Shown piece by piece: positions 35,823 to 47,508 of a DNA stretch of 64,000 bases. Under the pieces are notes generated by a model that ran no database searches, was not told the origin of the DNA, and saw nothing but the letters and a program-made list of their open reading frames with translations. Where the stretch lies: the NCBI RefSeq assembly GCF_001540865.1, contig NC_033633.1, forward strand, positions 10,886,917 to 10,950,916, read 5' to 3'. The position numbers were made by a program, and so were the translations under genes. Positions within the stretch are counted from its first letter, which is position 1. The number at the start of each line of letters is the position of its first letter. This DNA comes from Ananas comosus. Taxonomy: Eukaryota > Streptophyta > Magnoliopsida > Poales > Bromeliaceae.

Positions 35823-37447
35823 GTTGGCACTCACAAACCATATGTTTCCAACTGCACCCTACATTTGATCTCTGAGTTTGCTAGTGTGATAATAATTTGA
35901 TAGTCTAGGTTGCAGTTTTAGAGGTAAGGAATAAGGATGGAGGAAAAAATAAAGAGATAATATCTAATATACTCTTCAAACTATCAAAAAAATATCTAAT
36001 ATAAGCTTCATTGACCAAAATGTTCTTATTAATTTTTAAAAATTTCTTCAAGTATTTTCGAAATTACTAATGAAATTTAGAATTTAGAAGAATATTTTGA
36101 TAATTTTAGAATAAATTTAAAAATTTTGAGTAATAGTTAAGAATAAATAAGTAAAAGCCCCTAAAACAAAATGAGCTGAATTTTAATATATCAGCTCATG
36201 TTCGACTCGTTTAATAAGCGAACAAACACGAGCCGACCTGAGCTTGCTCGTGTTCGGCTCGTTGACAGCTAAACACGAACCGGCCTGAGCTTGCTCGCGT
36301 TCGGCTCGTTGACAGCGTTAACTACAGCCAAACTGAATAAGGCTCTATGTACTTTTATTGACTATGATAGTCTTTGAGCTACTAAGTCTACAAAATCTTT
36401 TAAATATAAAAATAGACATTCAAATTTTTTATTTATAAAAATAGACCGATAAAAGCTATGAATTATCTAAAAGCGATGAATCATTCACCGCTTTTATCAT
36501 AATTTATATATTTTCTATATCTAAACTTCAAAAGACTTATAGTATTAAACACTAAAAATAGTTTTAATTCTTTAAAAAAAGTGGTAAAATGATTTACCGT
36601 ATTTAAAAAACAATAATTTCTTCACCGTACAGACCTTGTAAATAAATTTTTTAGAGCACTATTTTTATAATTAAAATATTTTCTAAGTTTATTAATAAAA
36701 AAAAAATTCGAGTATTTATAAATTTATGAATTAGGAACCGGAGTCCTATCATGCCACGTGGCGGCGGCGGGGCGAGTGGGTGCACTCTCTTTTTTTGCTT
36801 TTTTTTCTTTCCGTTTCCTTTTTTAACTCTTTTTATTTTGAAGTGTTGTGGACCACATACAAAAAATAAAAACTTAAATTAAATTTAAATTGAAATTTTA
36901 ATTTTAAACCGAATTTTTTTTTATCTTGATGAATTGTGGGTCGCATATAGAAATTAAAATTTTATATTTAAATTTAAAGTTTGAATTTAAATTAAATTTT
37001 AAATTTTAAATTTGAATTTTAAATTGAATCTAATTTTGATTTCAAACTTAAATTTTTTATTTTAATTTTGATATTTTAATTTATATTTAAAATTTATAAA
37101 TATATGACTTGGAAATCAAAAGAAGAGCTCTCTTTATTCGAAAATTTTGTGAGTCCCATATTTTTTTTTTCTTTTTAATTGAGGGTTAATTGCACCATTT
37201 GTCCCGACTCTTGCACCATTTTTACTCTAGTCCCTAATATTTTTTTGCAATAGCGATTATGTTCCAACTGTTAAATCCATATAGTTTCGCACTTTCTCAC
37301 TTTAATACCCTATAGTTTAAAATGTATCAATTTATCCCCTTATTTTGGAAGGGTTGTGGGGTTTATATGTAACTTTTTTTTATAAATTAATCGAATATTG
37401 GTTCCAACCTTAATTTTAATGATAATAATTTACTGTAAAAATACCTT
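35823..37447. other. AT-rich spacer with palindromic motifs and MITE remnants
   Basis: It holds gctcg-type inverted remnants (36170-36310), palindromes of the GGTGAATNATTCACC type (36468-36498 and a degenerate one at 36577-36606), and long AAATTTTAAATT-rich sequence (36860-37100). A partial copy of the fold-back family ('tttcgcactttctcacttta') lies near 37285. No gene is seen. Confidence 0.6.
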
Positions 37448-37476
37448 CCCGCTACATCGCGCGGGCCCTTAACTAG
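37448..37476 (+). mobile_element. Helitron 3' terminus
   Basis: A hairpin CCCGC-...-GCGGG (37448-37465) is followed 7 bases later by CTAG (37473-37476) and then T. This is the standard Helitron end: GC hairpin about 10 bp before CTRR, inserted at A^T. The start of the element was not identified, so upstream sequence of unknown length belongs to it. Confidence 0.7.
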
Positions 37477-37689
37477 TTATTATATAATCTACAACCATGA
37501 AAACCTCCATGAGTATTGAGGGACGACATTTAAATAAAACATTTCATCAGTTTTATGATCTATAACCAACAACATAAGATAGATTCATTAAGAGGGAAAA
37601 AAAAAAGTCTTTTTTTTATAACTAATCTTATCAATTTTTATAATTATAAAAATAGTTTCCTTAAAAAAATAATTACAAAAATAGACCTT

Positions 37690-37870
37690 TAAATGCGGTG
37701 AATGATTCACCGCATTCATAACTTCTATTTAGGAGTAGAAAAACAGTAAAAGCGGTGAACCATTCACCGCTTTTACCATCGTAGAATTATAAAACGAGGT
37801 GAGAAAAAGAAAAAAAGCGATGAATGATTCACCGCTTTTAAAAGCGGTAAACCATTCACTGTTTTTATAG
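37690..37870. repeat. Cluster of four GGTGAATNATTCACC-type palindromes
   Basis: Palindromes lie at about 37694-37715, 37746-37777, 37814-37842 and 37840-37868, each with complementary AAAAGC/GCTTTT or TGC/GCA arms. Related ones are at 36468-36498, 46972-47003 and in the duplicate near 48001. Flanks share 'aaaaatagacc', so they probably belong to one transposon family. Confidence 0.75.
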
Positions 37871-38074
37871 GACTATATCTACAAATAAAAATTTAACATA
37901 TTTATTTTGAAAATAAAATTTTAGAAGAGGACTATTGCACTAAAAACCCCCAAAAAAAACCCTGTTTTCTTCCTATAACCTTAAAATAAAACGAAAAATG
38001 CGAAAGACGACAAACTAAGATATTCTTCTCTTCCTTGCATTGCATTATTCCACAAGAAAACAGTGAGCAAGAGG

Positions 38075-38170
38075 CTACTTGTCAAAAGCTGTAACCTTCA
38101 AAGTTTGAACTGAAAGAATGGGATCATGCAGAAATTCAAACCAGGACTCTTCCCGGGATAACACCCGAAT
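38075..38170 (-). other. Orphan candidate last exon
   Basis: Read on the minus strand, a good acceptor (gcgtgcag) at 38171 precedes 31 codons, beginning IRVLSREESWFEFLHD and ending VTAFDK, then TAG at 38075. The composition looks coding, but I cannot join it to an upstream exon. It could be a 3' exon of an alternative transcript of the PPR gene at 39685, a remnant, or chance. Confidence 0.3.
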
Positions 38171-39684
38171 CTGCACGCAGAATATAAAAATCAGATGCGT
38201 AAGAACGGTTGTTACAGAAATTGTGTTCAGTTTTTGACTAATCGGAAACAAAAAGAAGAATAGGGCATAAGTTAAGACGAGTACAAAGCATCAGCAGCAG
38301 CCACACCAAGCAATTGAAAGCAAAAGAACATCTCATTTATTGCAAATTCTCACTTGCTAATCTCCACTGATGATTAGAGTTAAATGCTGATGGTTGTTAC
38401 TGGCGATCACGAAAGATTCTACGTTCGTTTTACTCGAATCGAACTCGATGTTTATTAGCACCATTTTACTGTTTCCTACTATTGTACAACATTTTGAGGC
38501 CCCATTTAGCAATTTCTTTTTTTTTTTTTTTAACACTAAGAAGATATTGTTCGCAGGAGATGCTGATTTACATGATTCTTTTGAGGCTAGCTTAGATTCA
38601 TCAGAAGGAAAGTGAGCCCTTGAAAAGTTGAAAGGATTATGTTCACATTATGCGCGGTTGAAGAAACATACTCCGAAAGCAAGGGTAGGGGAAGGGGAAC
38701 TTTTGTTTCATTCACAGTCGTGTGTGCTGACGAATGCTAATAACCCAGTTACGAGATTCAAATCCAACCCCAAGTACGAGCGTTGGATCCTAAATTTTGA
38801 ACCCAATATTCATCCAGATTCTCAACGGATTTAGCACGATTTCTACCTAGTTACACCTCTAATTACAATGAGGGGGTCGCTCTCGAGGTTGATTGGCTCC
38901 TGCCTCTGAGTGTTTCATGCATGCTCAAATGCGTTAAATACTACAAAGAAAAGAAGGCACGGGGCAAAAGGGTACTTAACACTGATAATGAAGGAAGGGA
39001 TTACGACAGCGTCACAATGGAAAAGATATAATGCGAAAAGTCTCGACAGGATACCGGGTGGTGATACATTGGACAATTGCAAACAAAAAGTTTCCGATCA
39101 TTGGTTATATAATAAGTGACGAAACACAATTGAGCAAATCAGCCTTGGCACATAATAGCATCTATTTTAACACAATTTCAGGCAAAAGAACATTGCGTAA
39201 ACAGCGCGCAAATTTACAGCATTAAGCATAAGCGAAAACGCTTACCAGGGCTCTTTAGGAAGGCAGATTTACAATGTTTCAGCATTACTGCTTCTCCTCC
39301 TTCAAAGAGTAAATCTTTGTTCCCCTTCAACATTTCGATCCAAATCTTGTTTGTGATTAGAACATTCTAGAGGGCGGGACTTCATGCAAGCTCTTGTCCT
39401 TGCGAAAAAGAATGAAGAAGAAAACAAGCATCTAATTAGCCTCCTTATAATGAAAAAAACTATGAGAAAGAAGATTGAAAAGAACGAATTTAAGATGGTC
39501 GTTATTCTTACCTGTAATGAATGCAACCTGAATAAGGATCAGAAACATTAGCTCATTAAATTCTCAAATGCCCAAGCGACATAAGAACTTCATGTATGCA
39601 TACTCTATAGTCAAACAGCGCCGCTGCTTGTTCGAAGGAGAAATATATATTTGCCTTCTGTTGCAACGAGATGAATCTTGCGAA
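38171..39684 (-). other. Possible 3' UTR or introns downstream of the P-type PPR gene
   Basis: Minus-strand sites resembling splice signals occur: donor CCCTG|GTAAGC at about 39246 and ACAG|GTAAGAAT at about 39512. PPR genes sometimes carry 3'-UTR introns. I see no longer coding frame with family similarity. Confidence 0.35.
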
Positions 39685-41826
39685 TCAGTAGTTCACAACT
39701 TTGTGAGCATTTTCCGATTCAACCTTAAACCCGGGAAAGGACCTCAAAGTAATCTCCTTCTTTTCATATTTATCGATGAACTCCTGGGCTTCTTCGGACA
39801 GGCCCAAACTACTAAGGGCTTCTACAATTGGGCCGTATGAATACGAAGTCACAGTACAACCATTAACCTCCATAGCAAGTAGAGTTTCTTTGGCATCTTT
39901 GATTCTCCTTTCATCACACAAAGCTTTAATTAAAGTATTGTATGTGTAACTATCTGGAACCACACCGAATCTCAACATGGCATCGAAAAGATTTTGGGCT
40001 CTTTCTACCTTCTTCATCCTACAAAAGTTTAGAATAAGAGCATTAAAAGAGAAAATATCGGGACTAATTCCTCCTTCCTTCATCCTGTTAAAGAGCTTCA
40101 ATGACTCGCGAAAATCCCCAGTGGCGCAAAGAGAACGGATCAATATATTGTATGTGAGGGAGTTTGGAGAAACACCCCATTCTTCCATTTCGCTAAAACA
40201 ATCAAGAGCATCATCTATTTGATGGGCCCGACAAAGCCCATCAATAACTGAGCTAAAAGTAACGACGTCGGGCTTAAACCCGTGTTCTAGAAGCATCTTT
40301 AAGACATTTCTCACCTTATTTACATCCCCTCTCCTCGAATAACCACCTATAAGAGTATTAAACGTCACTATGTTTGGCGAAAAACCATTCTCGCGCATTT
40401 CCTTAAGTGTCTCCATCGACCTGTCCATCTCTTCTGCTTTAACGAAGCAATCGATCAACATATTATAGGATACCGCACTGCGCAAAAGTCCATCCAAAAC
40501 CATTTGTTTCAAATACCCATCAGCCACTAAAATCCTGCCCTCCTTTAGCAAATATTTAATAGCAATAAGATATGAATCAAATCCAGGTTTTCCGCCTTTC
40601 TTAATAAAATCATCTAGCAACCCACACATTTCGCTCGATCCCGATCCCTTTAGAACACAAGCCATCACAACATTAAACGTAGCAGTGTCCGGAAAGTAAC
40701 CTCTTCGACCCATTTTATTCATAAAATCTTTCGCCTCTTTTGCCATGCCATTCTTTGAAAGGCAATACAGAACAGTACTACATGCATAATTTTGAAGAAT
40801 TTGATCTTCTTCTAAAAACCTCCTTAGCATTTCATACGCCTTTTGCGGTTCTAAACACCGAAACGCGCCATGAATCAACGACCGATAAGTGGCCTCACTC
40901 GGAGGTACATTCTTCCTCCTCATCGTATTCAAAACTCGAAACGCCTCCTCCGCCTTATTCGCATTGAAAAACCCGTCGATTAGTATGGTGTACGTGAACA
41001 CATTAGGGCTAAGTCGAGAACTTTCCATTTGCTTAAGTAACCGAAGAGCCTCTTCGACTATACCACGCTTACACACTCCGTGAATGAGAGTATTATAAGT
41101 AAAATGATCCGGCGCACAACTATCCGAACTCATCTGTTGGAACTTGAAATAAGCCGTATCAAGCGAATTCGCCTTAACCAAAGCCGAGATTACCGAGTTG
41201 TAAATCCGAGTGCTCGGTTTGAAGCCCAAGAAGGCCATTTGCGCAAAGACTTCATTAACATACTTTGCGAGCCCGAATCTACCCCAACTAGAGATCAATA
41301 TACATAATAAATCCTCTGTAATTTTACATCCACAGCTCTTAATCTCCTTCATAAAGGAGAGAGTTAAAACTACAGGGCCTTTCCTCCATAACAAATCTGA
41401 TAAAACCCTCTGAACCGATCGATCCTTCGCTAAACCCTCATTGAAACTCGATACCCAGATGTAAAATTTGAGAGAAAAATTAGGGTTCTCCGCATTTTGC
41501 AAGACCCTTACTGCCAACTGGGGATCCAAGTGCTCCTTGCATGATTTTAACTCTGCATTTAACATCAAAAACCAATCTTTTTGGGAGAGAATTGATGAGA
41601 TACGAACTGGGTCGATGGATTTCGTTCGTTTATGACAAAATTTGCTGGAAAAGTCGGAGTTCGGAGGAGGTGATTGGGAGGTAATACCATTGGAGGCGAG
41701 GGTTTGTGCGCTAGGGTTTCTTTGCCTGAGGAGTTGCGCTCCGATCGCATGCTTGGAGGAGGAGGAGGAAGAAGATGATGAAAAAGAGGATCGGAGAGTG
41801 CGAGATCGAAACCCTAATCCTCGCAT
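39685..41826 (-). CDS. P-class pentatricopeptide repeat protein, 713 aa
   Basis: One uninterrupted exon. P-class PPR proteins act in organellar RNA processing or translation, each 35-residue repeat reading one base. A Ser-rich N-terminus (MRGLGFRSRTLRSSFSSSSS) with Arg residues and few acids is consistent with a mitochondrial or plastid transit peptide. From about residue 165, 35-aa repeats follow in series, with words such as 'TYNTLIHGVCKRGIVEEALR', 'TYTILIDGFFNANKAEEAFR', 'VTFSSVIDGLCRAHQIDDAL' and 'TYNTLIKALCDERRIKDAKE'. No E or DYW domain is present; it ends in ESENAHKVVNY. It looks intact. Which transcript it binds cannot be said from this view. The start ATG at 41826 is the only one giving the transit-like N-terminus. 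Confidence 0.9.
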   Translation of the reverse strand: MRGLGFRSRTLRSSFSSSSSSSSSKHAIGAQLLRQRNPSAQTLASNGITSQSPPPNSDFSSKFCHKRTKSIDPVRISSILSQKDWFLMLNAELKSCKEHLDPQLAVRVLQNAENPNFSLKFYIWVSSFNEGLAKDRSVQRVLSDLLWRKGPVVLTLSFMKEIKSCGCKITEDLLCILISSWGRFGLAKYVNEVFAQMAFLGFKPSTRIYNSVISALVKANSLDTAYFKFQQMSSDSCAPDHFTYNTLIHGVCKRGIVEEALRLLKQMESSRLSPNVFTYTILIDGFFNANKAEEAFRVLNTMRRKNVPPSEATYRSLIHGAFRCLEPQKAYEMLRRFLEEDQILQNYACSTVLYCLSKNGMAKEAKDFMNKMGRRGYFPDTATFNVVMACVLKGSGSSEMCGLLDDFIKKGGKPGFDSYLIAIKYLLKEGRILVADGYLKQMVLDGLLRSAVSYNMLIDCFVKAEEMDRSMETLKEMRENGFSPNIVTFNTLIGGYSRRGDVNKVRNVLKMLLEHGFKPDVVTFSSVIDGLCRAHQIDDALDCFSEMEEWGVSPNSLTYNILIRSLCATGDFRESLKLFNRMKEGGISPDIFSFNALILNFCRMKKVERAQNLFDAMLRFGVVPDSYTYNTLIKALCDERRIKDAKETLLAMEVNGCTVTSYSYGPIVEALSSLGLSEEAQEFIDKYEKKEITLRSFPGFKVESENAHKVVNY

Positions 41827-42739
41827 GCGTCGTCGTCGTTCTCCTCCGAATCGAAGAACACAAATTGCGAATTAAAATGCGCGACAATTCCCCAAAGAAA
41901 AAGAGGGGGGAAAGAAATTTTAGAAAGGGAGAGGAGAGTGGAAGGGTTCGATGATGCTTCAACGGAAAATTGCATGAAGCCGCCTCAGCTATATGATATT
42001 TTGTAGTCGTTCCTAAACTTTATTATTATTATTTTTTGATTCACAACTTTTTTAACTTTTTAATTTTGTTTCTATTTGCGTTATTTTAATTAATTATATT
42101 AAAAATTTCATCAAATTTCATAGTTTTATTTGCTATAAACTATTAATTTCTTAATTTTTATCAAAACACTATTTTTTAAACTATTAAGTCCAATACATTA
42201 CACGAGCAAAGACACCCAACGTCAAAAGTGTCAATTTTATTAAAAAAATTAATATTTAAAGTTGCCTGTAAACTCCCTCTAAATACTTTATATTATCTAA
42301 GATTGAGTCTTTTTCTTCTTTTTTTTTTTTGGTTTGGGAGAGGAAGATGTAGGTTCCTAACCTCTTTTTCCATAGTAATTAACTTAAAGGAATAAAGTTA
42401 GGAATGAATTTAATTTATAACGTATCTAAAAAGAAAAGTATTTACGACAAAAATTAACTTTACTCTCTTCACTTTTGGTAAAACAAGCGCTTTCGTATCA
42501 AAATCAGATACTCCGTATTGGAGCTTCTGCATAGAGATGGTAAAATCTTTATCTTTGCTTCCATAGAAAATTTTTGCACAAAGAAGCTAATTAATACCTT
42601 CTTTTAAGATCACTTCATAAGATAGCACGCACCCTACAAAGAGAACAAGGTAAGAAGAACACACAAAAAAGCCCTACTCAATCAATCTGCTTCACCCCAC
42701 AAGCAATTTCATCTCAAGTTCAACATGCTCTCAGTTTTA
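41827..42739. other. Spacer between divergent repeats and PPR promoter
   Basis: The first 150 bases are probably promoter and 5' UTR of the minus-strand PPR gene. The rest is AT-rich without a recognised element or gene. Confidence 0.5.
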
Positions 42740-43490
42740 ATTTAGCTTCAATAAAGAGCACAAACCTGCAGAAACAGTAGTTCACGACAACAGGCGATTC
42801 GACCGAAACAGCATATACAAGACCAACAATCCAGATAAACTCCTGAGCAGCAGAAATGTTCGGAAATCGACCAAAAAGTTTCATGAATTTTAAATTTACC
42901 TGTTTGAAGTAACAAGATCAACATGCTCTTAGTTTTAACTAGCTTCAGTAAAGAGCACAAACTTGCAGAAACAGTAGTTCGCAACAACAGGCAATTCGAT
43001 CCGAAACAACATATACAAGACCAACAATCCAGATAAAATCCCGAGCAGCGGAAATGTTCAGAAATCGACAAAAAAGATTCGGAAATTTAAAATTACCTGT
43101 TTGAAGTAACAAGATCAACATGCTCTTAGTTTCAACTAGCTTCAGTAAAGGGCACAAACTTACAGTAGTTCACAACAACAGGCAATTCGATCCGAAACAA
43201 CATATACAAGACCAACAATCAAATCCCAAGCAGGTGGAAATGTTTGGAGATTGACAAAAAAGTTTCATAAATTCAAAATTACCTGTTCGAAAAGATCAAC
43301 ATGCTCTTAGTTTTAATTAGATTCAGTAAAGAGCACAAACTTGCAGAAACAATAGCTCACAACAACAAGCAATTCGACCCGAAACAACATATACAAGACC
43401 AACAATCCAGATAAAATCCCAAGCTGGTGGAAATGTTCGGAAATTGACAAAAAAAAGTTTCGTAAATTAAAAATTACCTGCTTGAAATAA
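42740..43490. repeat. Tandem repeat of about 197 bp, four copies
   Basis: The word gagcacaaac (or gggcacaaac) recurs at 42756, 42953, 43150 and 43331 (spacing 197, 197, 181). Units contain 'acatatacaagaccaacaat' and 'caacatgctctta'. The last units are shorter or more diverged. The array lies about 550 bp beyond the stop of the minus-strand SAR1 gene. Small Cys-rich frames inside are repeat artefacts. Confidence 0.92.
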
Positions 43491-44044
43491 CCAAAACATT
43501 ACGAGTTATTCACAATCCTTGTTTTTGAAAATACAGCGAAGTTTGTGACTAAAATTGCACTGTAAGTTCACATGTGTACAAAAGAGTAGTAACTGGTAAA
43601 TGCTGAGCAATTCGAGTGATACAAAGTTTACATCCTAACATTGGAAATAAAATAAGCAAAGATTAAATTTAATATCAATGCAAGGAAGAAAAAAGAAAAA
43701 ATAGAAAAAAAAAACCCAAAATGGAAAACCATAAATCTCATCTGCTGTAAACATTTGAAAAATAAAAGAATGATTGTTTCAGGAATGAATGAGTTCGCAT
43801 GGCCACAGTGCACCAAATTTTAACAAATTACCCGCTTCGCACTGATTCAGTATCATCAGTTAAATATAACTATCGACAAAAGAACAAGGTATAGAAAGAG
43901 AGAAACACGAAGAATATCATCAATCACCGTCAAATAGAGGAGGAAAGGAAGAAGACCATGGCATGCCAAAAAAATCACTGCTGGGAATTCTTTGTGTTTT
44001 AGATCATTCAAGATAACACCAAAATCGAAACCCTAGCGAAAACC

Positions 44045-46274
44045 CTACTTGATGTACTGGGAGAGCCACTTGAAGCCGTCACCATACCCCATCTTGCGGA
44101 CGATGCTGCACATGAAGACCTCGAGGGGACGGACGTTCGAGTCCCCCAGGTTGACCTAATTATCATATTTAAATGAGTTACGACCACTCATATGCAAACA
44201 ATTGCTAAACTATCTATTTTCAAAAATGTCTCTGCGATACCCAAACTTTCATATACATTCTCCACAAACTTCTTACGTTCCATACGCAGCATAGAACATA
44301 CAAATAAACTGCTATTGAGAAACTTTTTCATGATAGAAAACCAGATTCCTAGCAAATAGAATTACTCCCCACCTCCGAGGAATACTATAAAAATTCAGAT
44401 TTTACACGGGTTTATGTGCAATAGATGAGTGTTTCAAAGATATGGCCATAAATGGGCGCCCACCGGCACATGTAAAGCCATAACAAGCTATGTGTATAAT
44501 TTAGTAATACCCCAATACTATCCCCTTCTGGAAAACTGGTAAATAAATCTATCTCATTAGCAACTAAATGATGATCTTTTCTTAATAATATATACCTTGC
44601 CCTTGCCGGTTGTGAAGTTGCTGAGGCCGAGGTGGTAGCGGAGCTCCTCCTCAGATGCCGCGTATGGAATGTCAATCTTGTTGCCCAGTATGAGGAATGG
44701 CACGTTGGCCAGCCCATCGTCAGAGAGCAGGGCGTCGAGCTCTTTCTTAGACTCCGCAAACCGCTCCTTGTCAAATGCGTCCACAAGGTACACCACTGCG
44801 TCAACCTGAACGTGACAGAATTGTTTCAAGCGAAGCATGCATCATTTTGAAATTTCATGAACAACACTGTATGCATATGTCAGCAAAACTGTATAAGTAG
44901 ATGAGCGAATAAAAGAAAGGAATATACATGCTGAACCAACGTAATAAAGAAGAGAAAAGCAAAAAGGAACCAGGTTCCGAAAGTAAGTTGGTTAGGTCCC
45001 ATTGAGTGAAAAATGGAAAATTCTCATTAGGTAATTTTTCACAGCTACGAAGAAATTAATCCGCCAAAAGAACTGACAAAAAAAAACGTCCAGATTATAA
45101 TATGCTCATTTCAAAAGATGGAATCAACAGGAAAAGACGNCGTCAACAATTAAACTATGGATGAAAACTCTGTCAGCAATTCATTTTTTAGTTGCTAAAA
45201 TAACAAAGCATTGTGTCGTATTCCGATGTAACGCGTAAGATTTCACATCCCATCTCAACTAATGTCCCAGAATATGTACTCAGCATGCGAAATAATGTAG
45301 ACCCAAAGATAAATTCGCCATTAACAGAAAGAAACGAGCAAACGCAGAGAGGGTATAACACTTATCATTTAATAAACAACTAAAAAAAAAGTCATGTACT
45401 GATTGCATAACTAACAACTACAAGTGAAATGATAAAAATGTCACTAAAGAAAGGTGAGACCTTGGCATAGTAATCCTTCCATACACGCCGAGCGATCTGA
45501 TGGCCTCCCAAATCAAACGCCTTAAATTTTATCTTCCCAATGCTCAGCTCCTCCGACGTTGGGTACTGTGTCGGCTGGTGCTGAACCAACCTCTGCCCGA
45601 AGACAAAGACCAATATTTTGAACCAACATTATATGGCGTGTTGTAAATTAACATAAGGTAAAAATATGTGCGGAAATGCTCTCAATCATAGACCATCTTG
45701 AAATAGGTCTCTGAACTCTTTTTTTGGCGCAACCCCTCAACTTTCATTTCTTGAGAATAGAATTGTTTCAGTCAATTAATTGAGAACTTCTCTAAATTAA
45801 TCACTGATTCTATCAAATTTCATGCTCTAACCTACATTTTCAGTTTTCAGCTCAAGAAAATTTGAATTTTTGTTTTTTACTAATTCATGATCAATAGCTA
45901 AATAAGCTATTAATTAAACGAAATCTCAAATTCAACAATCAAAACAATTAAAATCTGAGGGGGCCCTCAATCAAAAGAAACAAAGTTGGGGGGTTCTACT
46001 TAAAAATGGCCTATAATTGAAGGGGACCCTGTACAATTTTACCTCAAAATGATCAAAACTAAAGGCTAAACAAGAATTTCACAGGAACTTAGAGGTAATA
46101 TTTAACAATTAAAAGCAGCGAGAAGATAAAGAAGGGATCAGAGACCTCATCTTTGAGCATGTGAAGCAGCGTCGTCTTCCCCGCATTATCGAGCCCTAGG
46201 AACAAGATCTTCGCCTCCTTTTGCCACAACCCTAGCGAGGCGAGGACGCCGTAGAACCAATCGACCAGGAACAT
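44045..46274 (-). CDS. SAR1A: SAR1 small GTPase, 193 aa
   Basis: SAR1 starts COPII coat assembly at ER exit sites. Four exons on the minus strand: 46146-46274, 45461-45592, 44596-44805 and 44045-44155. All introns are phase 0 and the protein is 193 aa, the family length. The N-terminal amphipathic helix starts [17 protein letters not shown]. GTPase motifs are GLDNAGKT (27-34), the switch-I threonines (51, 55), DLGGH (70-74, catalytic His74) and NKID (129-132). The C-terminus reads '[20 protein letters not shown]' then IK, as in plant SAR1. Every key residue is intact. A (GA)n tract sits upstream in the 5' UTR or promoter and recurs about 1 kb away in the duplicated segment. An N lies in intron 2 at 45140. 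Confidence 0.96.
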
Positions 46275-46432
46275 CGCTTCCCCAAAAAGAGGATCCCTCG
46301 AGGCGACGATCGGATCTCGCCGGGTCCTCGCCGGAGCCGATCGGATCCGGCGATCGCAGCCCCCTTTCTCCTCGTCGGAGATCGATTCGTCGCCCTAGAG
46401 AGAGAGAGGGAAAGGGGCTAGAGAGGAAACCC

Positions 46433-46436
<4 letters not shown>

Positions 46437-46484
<48 letters not shown>

Positions 46485-47438
46485 AAACGTTTGAAACGGA
46501 GGAGACGAAGGGAAAGAGGAGATGACGTGGCCGTTCAACAGCTACTAGTATTTATATTTATAATTAATATTATATAATATTAATATAAATATTAAATACT
46601 AATATATTTTTTTTATAATTATAATTATAAAATAAAAATATAATGTAATAACGAAATTTAGGTAGGTGAGCTGGACAAACCGGTGGAAATGGATAGCCGT
46701 GTGGAAGGGGCTGTTTTACAACATAATCCTTTAAAGTTTTATAATTTGCAAAATAATCCCGTCAAATTTATATTTACAATCTACCCTGGTTAGAATTTTA
46801 TATAGATTATATGAAAAATAAAAAAAAAATTGTTAGGATTATACGTGGATTATTATAATTCTTATTTGATTATTAGGATTGAATGGATAGATTATTATAT
46901 TATAATTTTTAGATTGTTAAGATTATATGTAATTATTAGAATTATATGTGAGATATAAAAAAGTAAAAAAATAAAAAACGGTGAATAATTATTCACCACT
47001 TTAGTGGAAAATTAGACTTTATGAAGAAAATGAATTATTCATTGTCTTTAAAAAAAAAATTATAGGATCATTTTGGAAAAAAGTCTGGTAAGAGTGTGGA
47101 GTAGTACTTGCTGGCCTCGAAGTAAGTTCGAGATAGTTGGATCGGTCGTTCGTTTAATAAATGAGTTGAATCAGTGTCAACTCGCTCGTGTTTAACTCGA
47201 TATAGCTCGAAATCTTAATGGAGGAGCTGAACTCAACTCGAGCCAAATAAAAAGCTTTAATTAAATCGGATCGTCATTTTCGTAATAGGCTTGACTCGAG
47301 TTCAGTTCGATAAACTAGATCGCTATTTTCGTGATAAACTTGATATGAGTTCAATTAATTAAATCGGGTCGCCATCTTCGTGATAGACTCGACCTAAGTT
47401 TGGTTTATTAAATCGGGTTGCTGTTTACGTGATAGACT
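46437..47438. repeat. Direct duplication, copy A (next to SAR1)
   Basis: About 1002 bp, from the (GA)n tract to 'gtgatagact'. It is matched by 47458-48459 at an offset of about 1021-1023 bp, with scattered substitutions and small indels (for example in the AT-rich part near 46580). It includes the sequence upstream of SAR1. It ends at the N at 47439. Confidence 0.93.
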
Positions 47439-47439
47439 N

Positions 47440-47457
<18 letters not shown>

Positions 47458-47508
<51 letters not shown>

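Noticed and set aside
42748..43157. Small Cys-rich minus-strand frames that look like secreted peptides
   Set aside because: They are repeated because the 197-bp array repeats; no start context or signal-peptide cleavage pattern is conserved between units.
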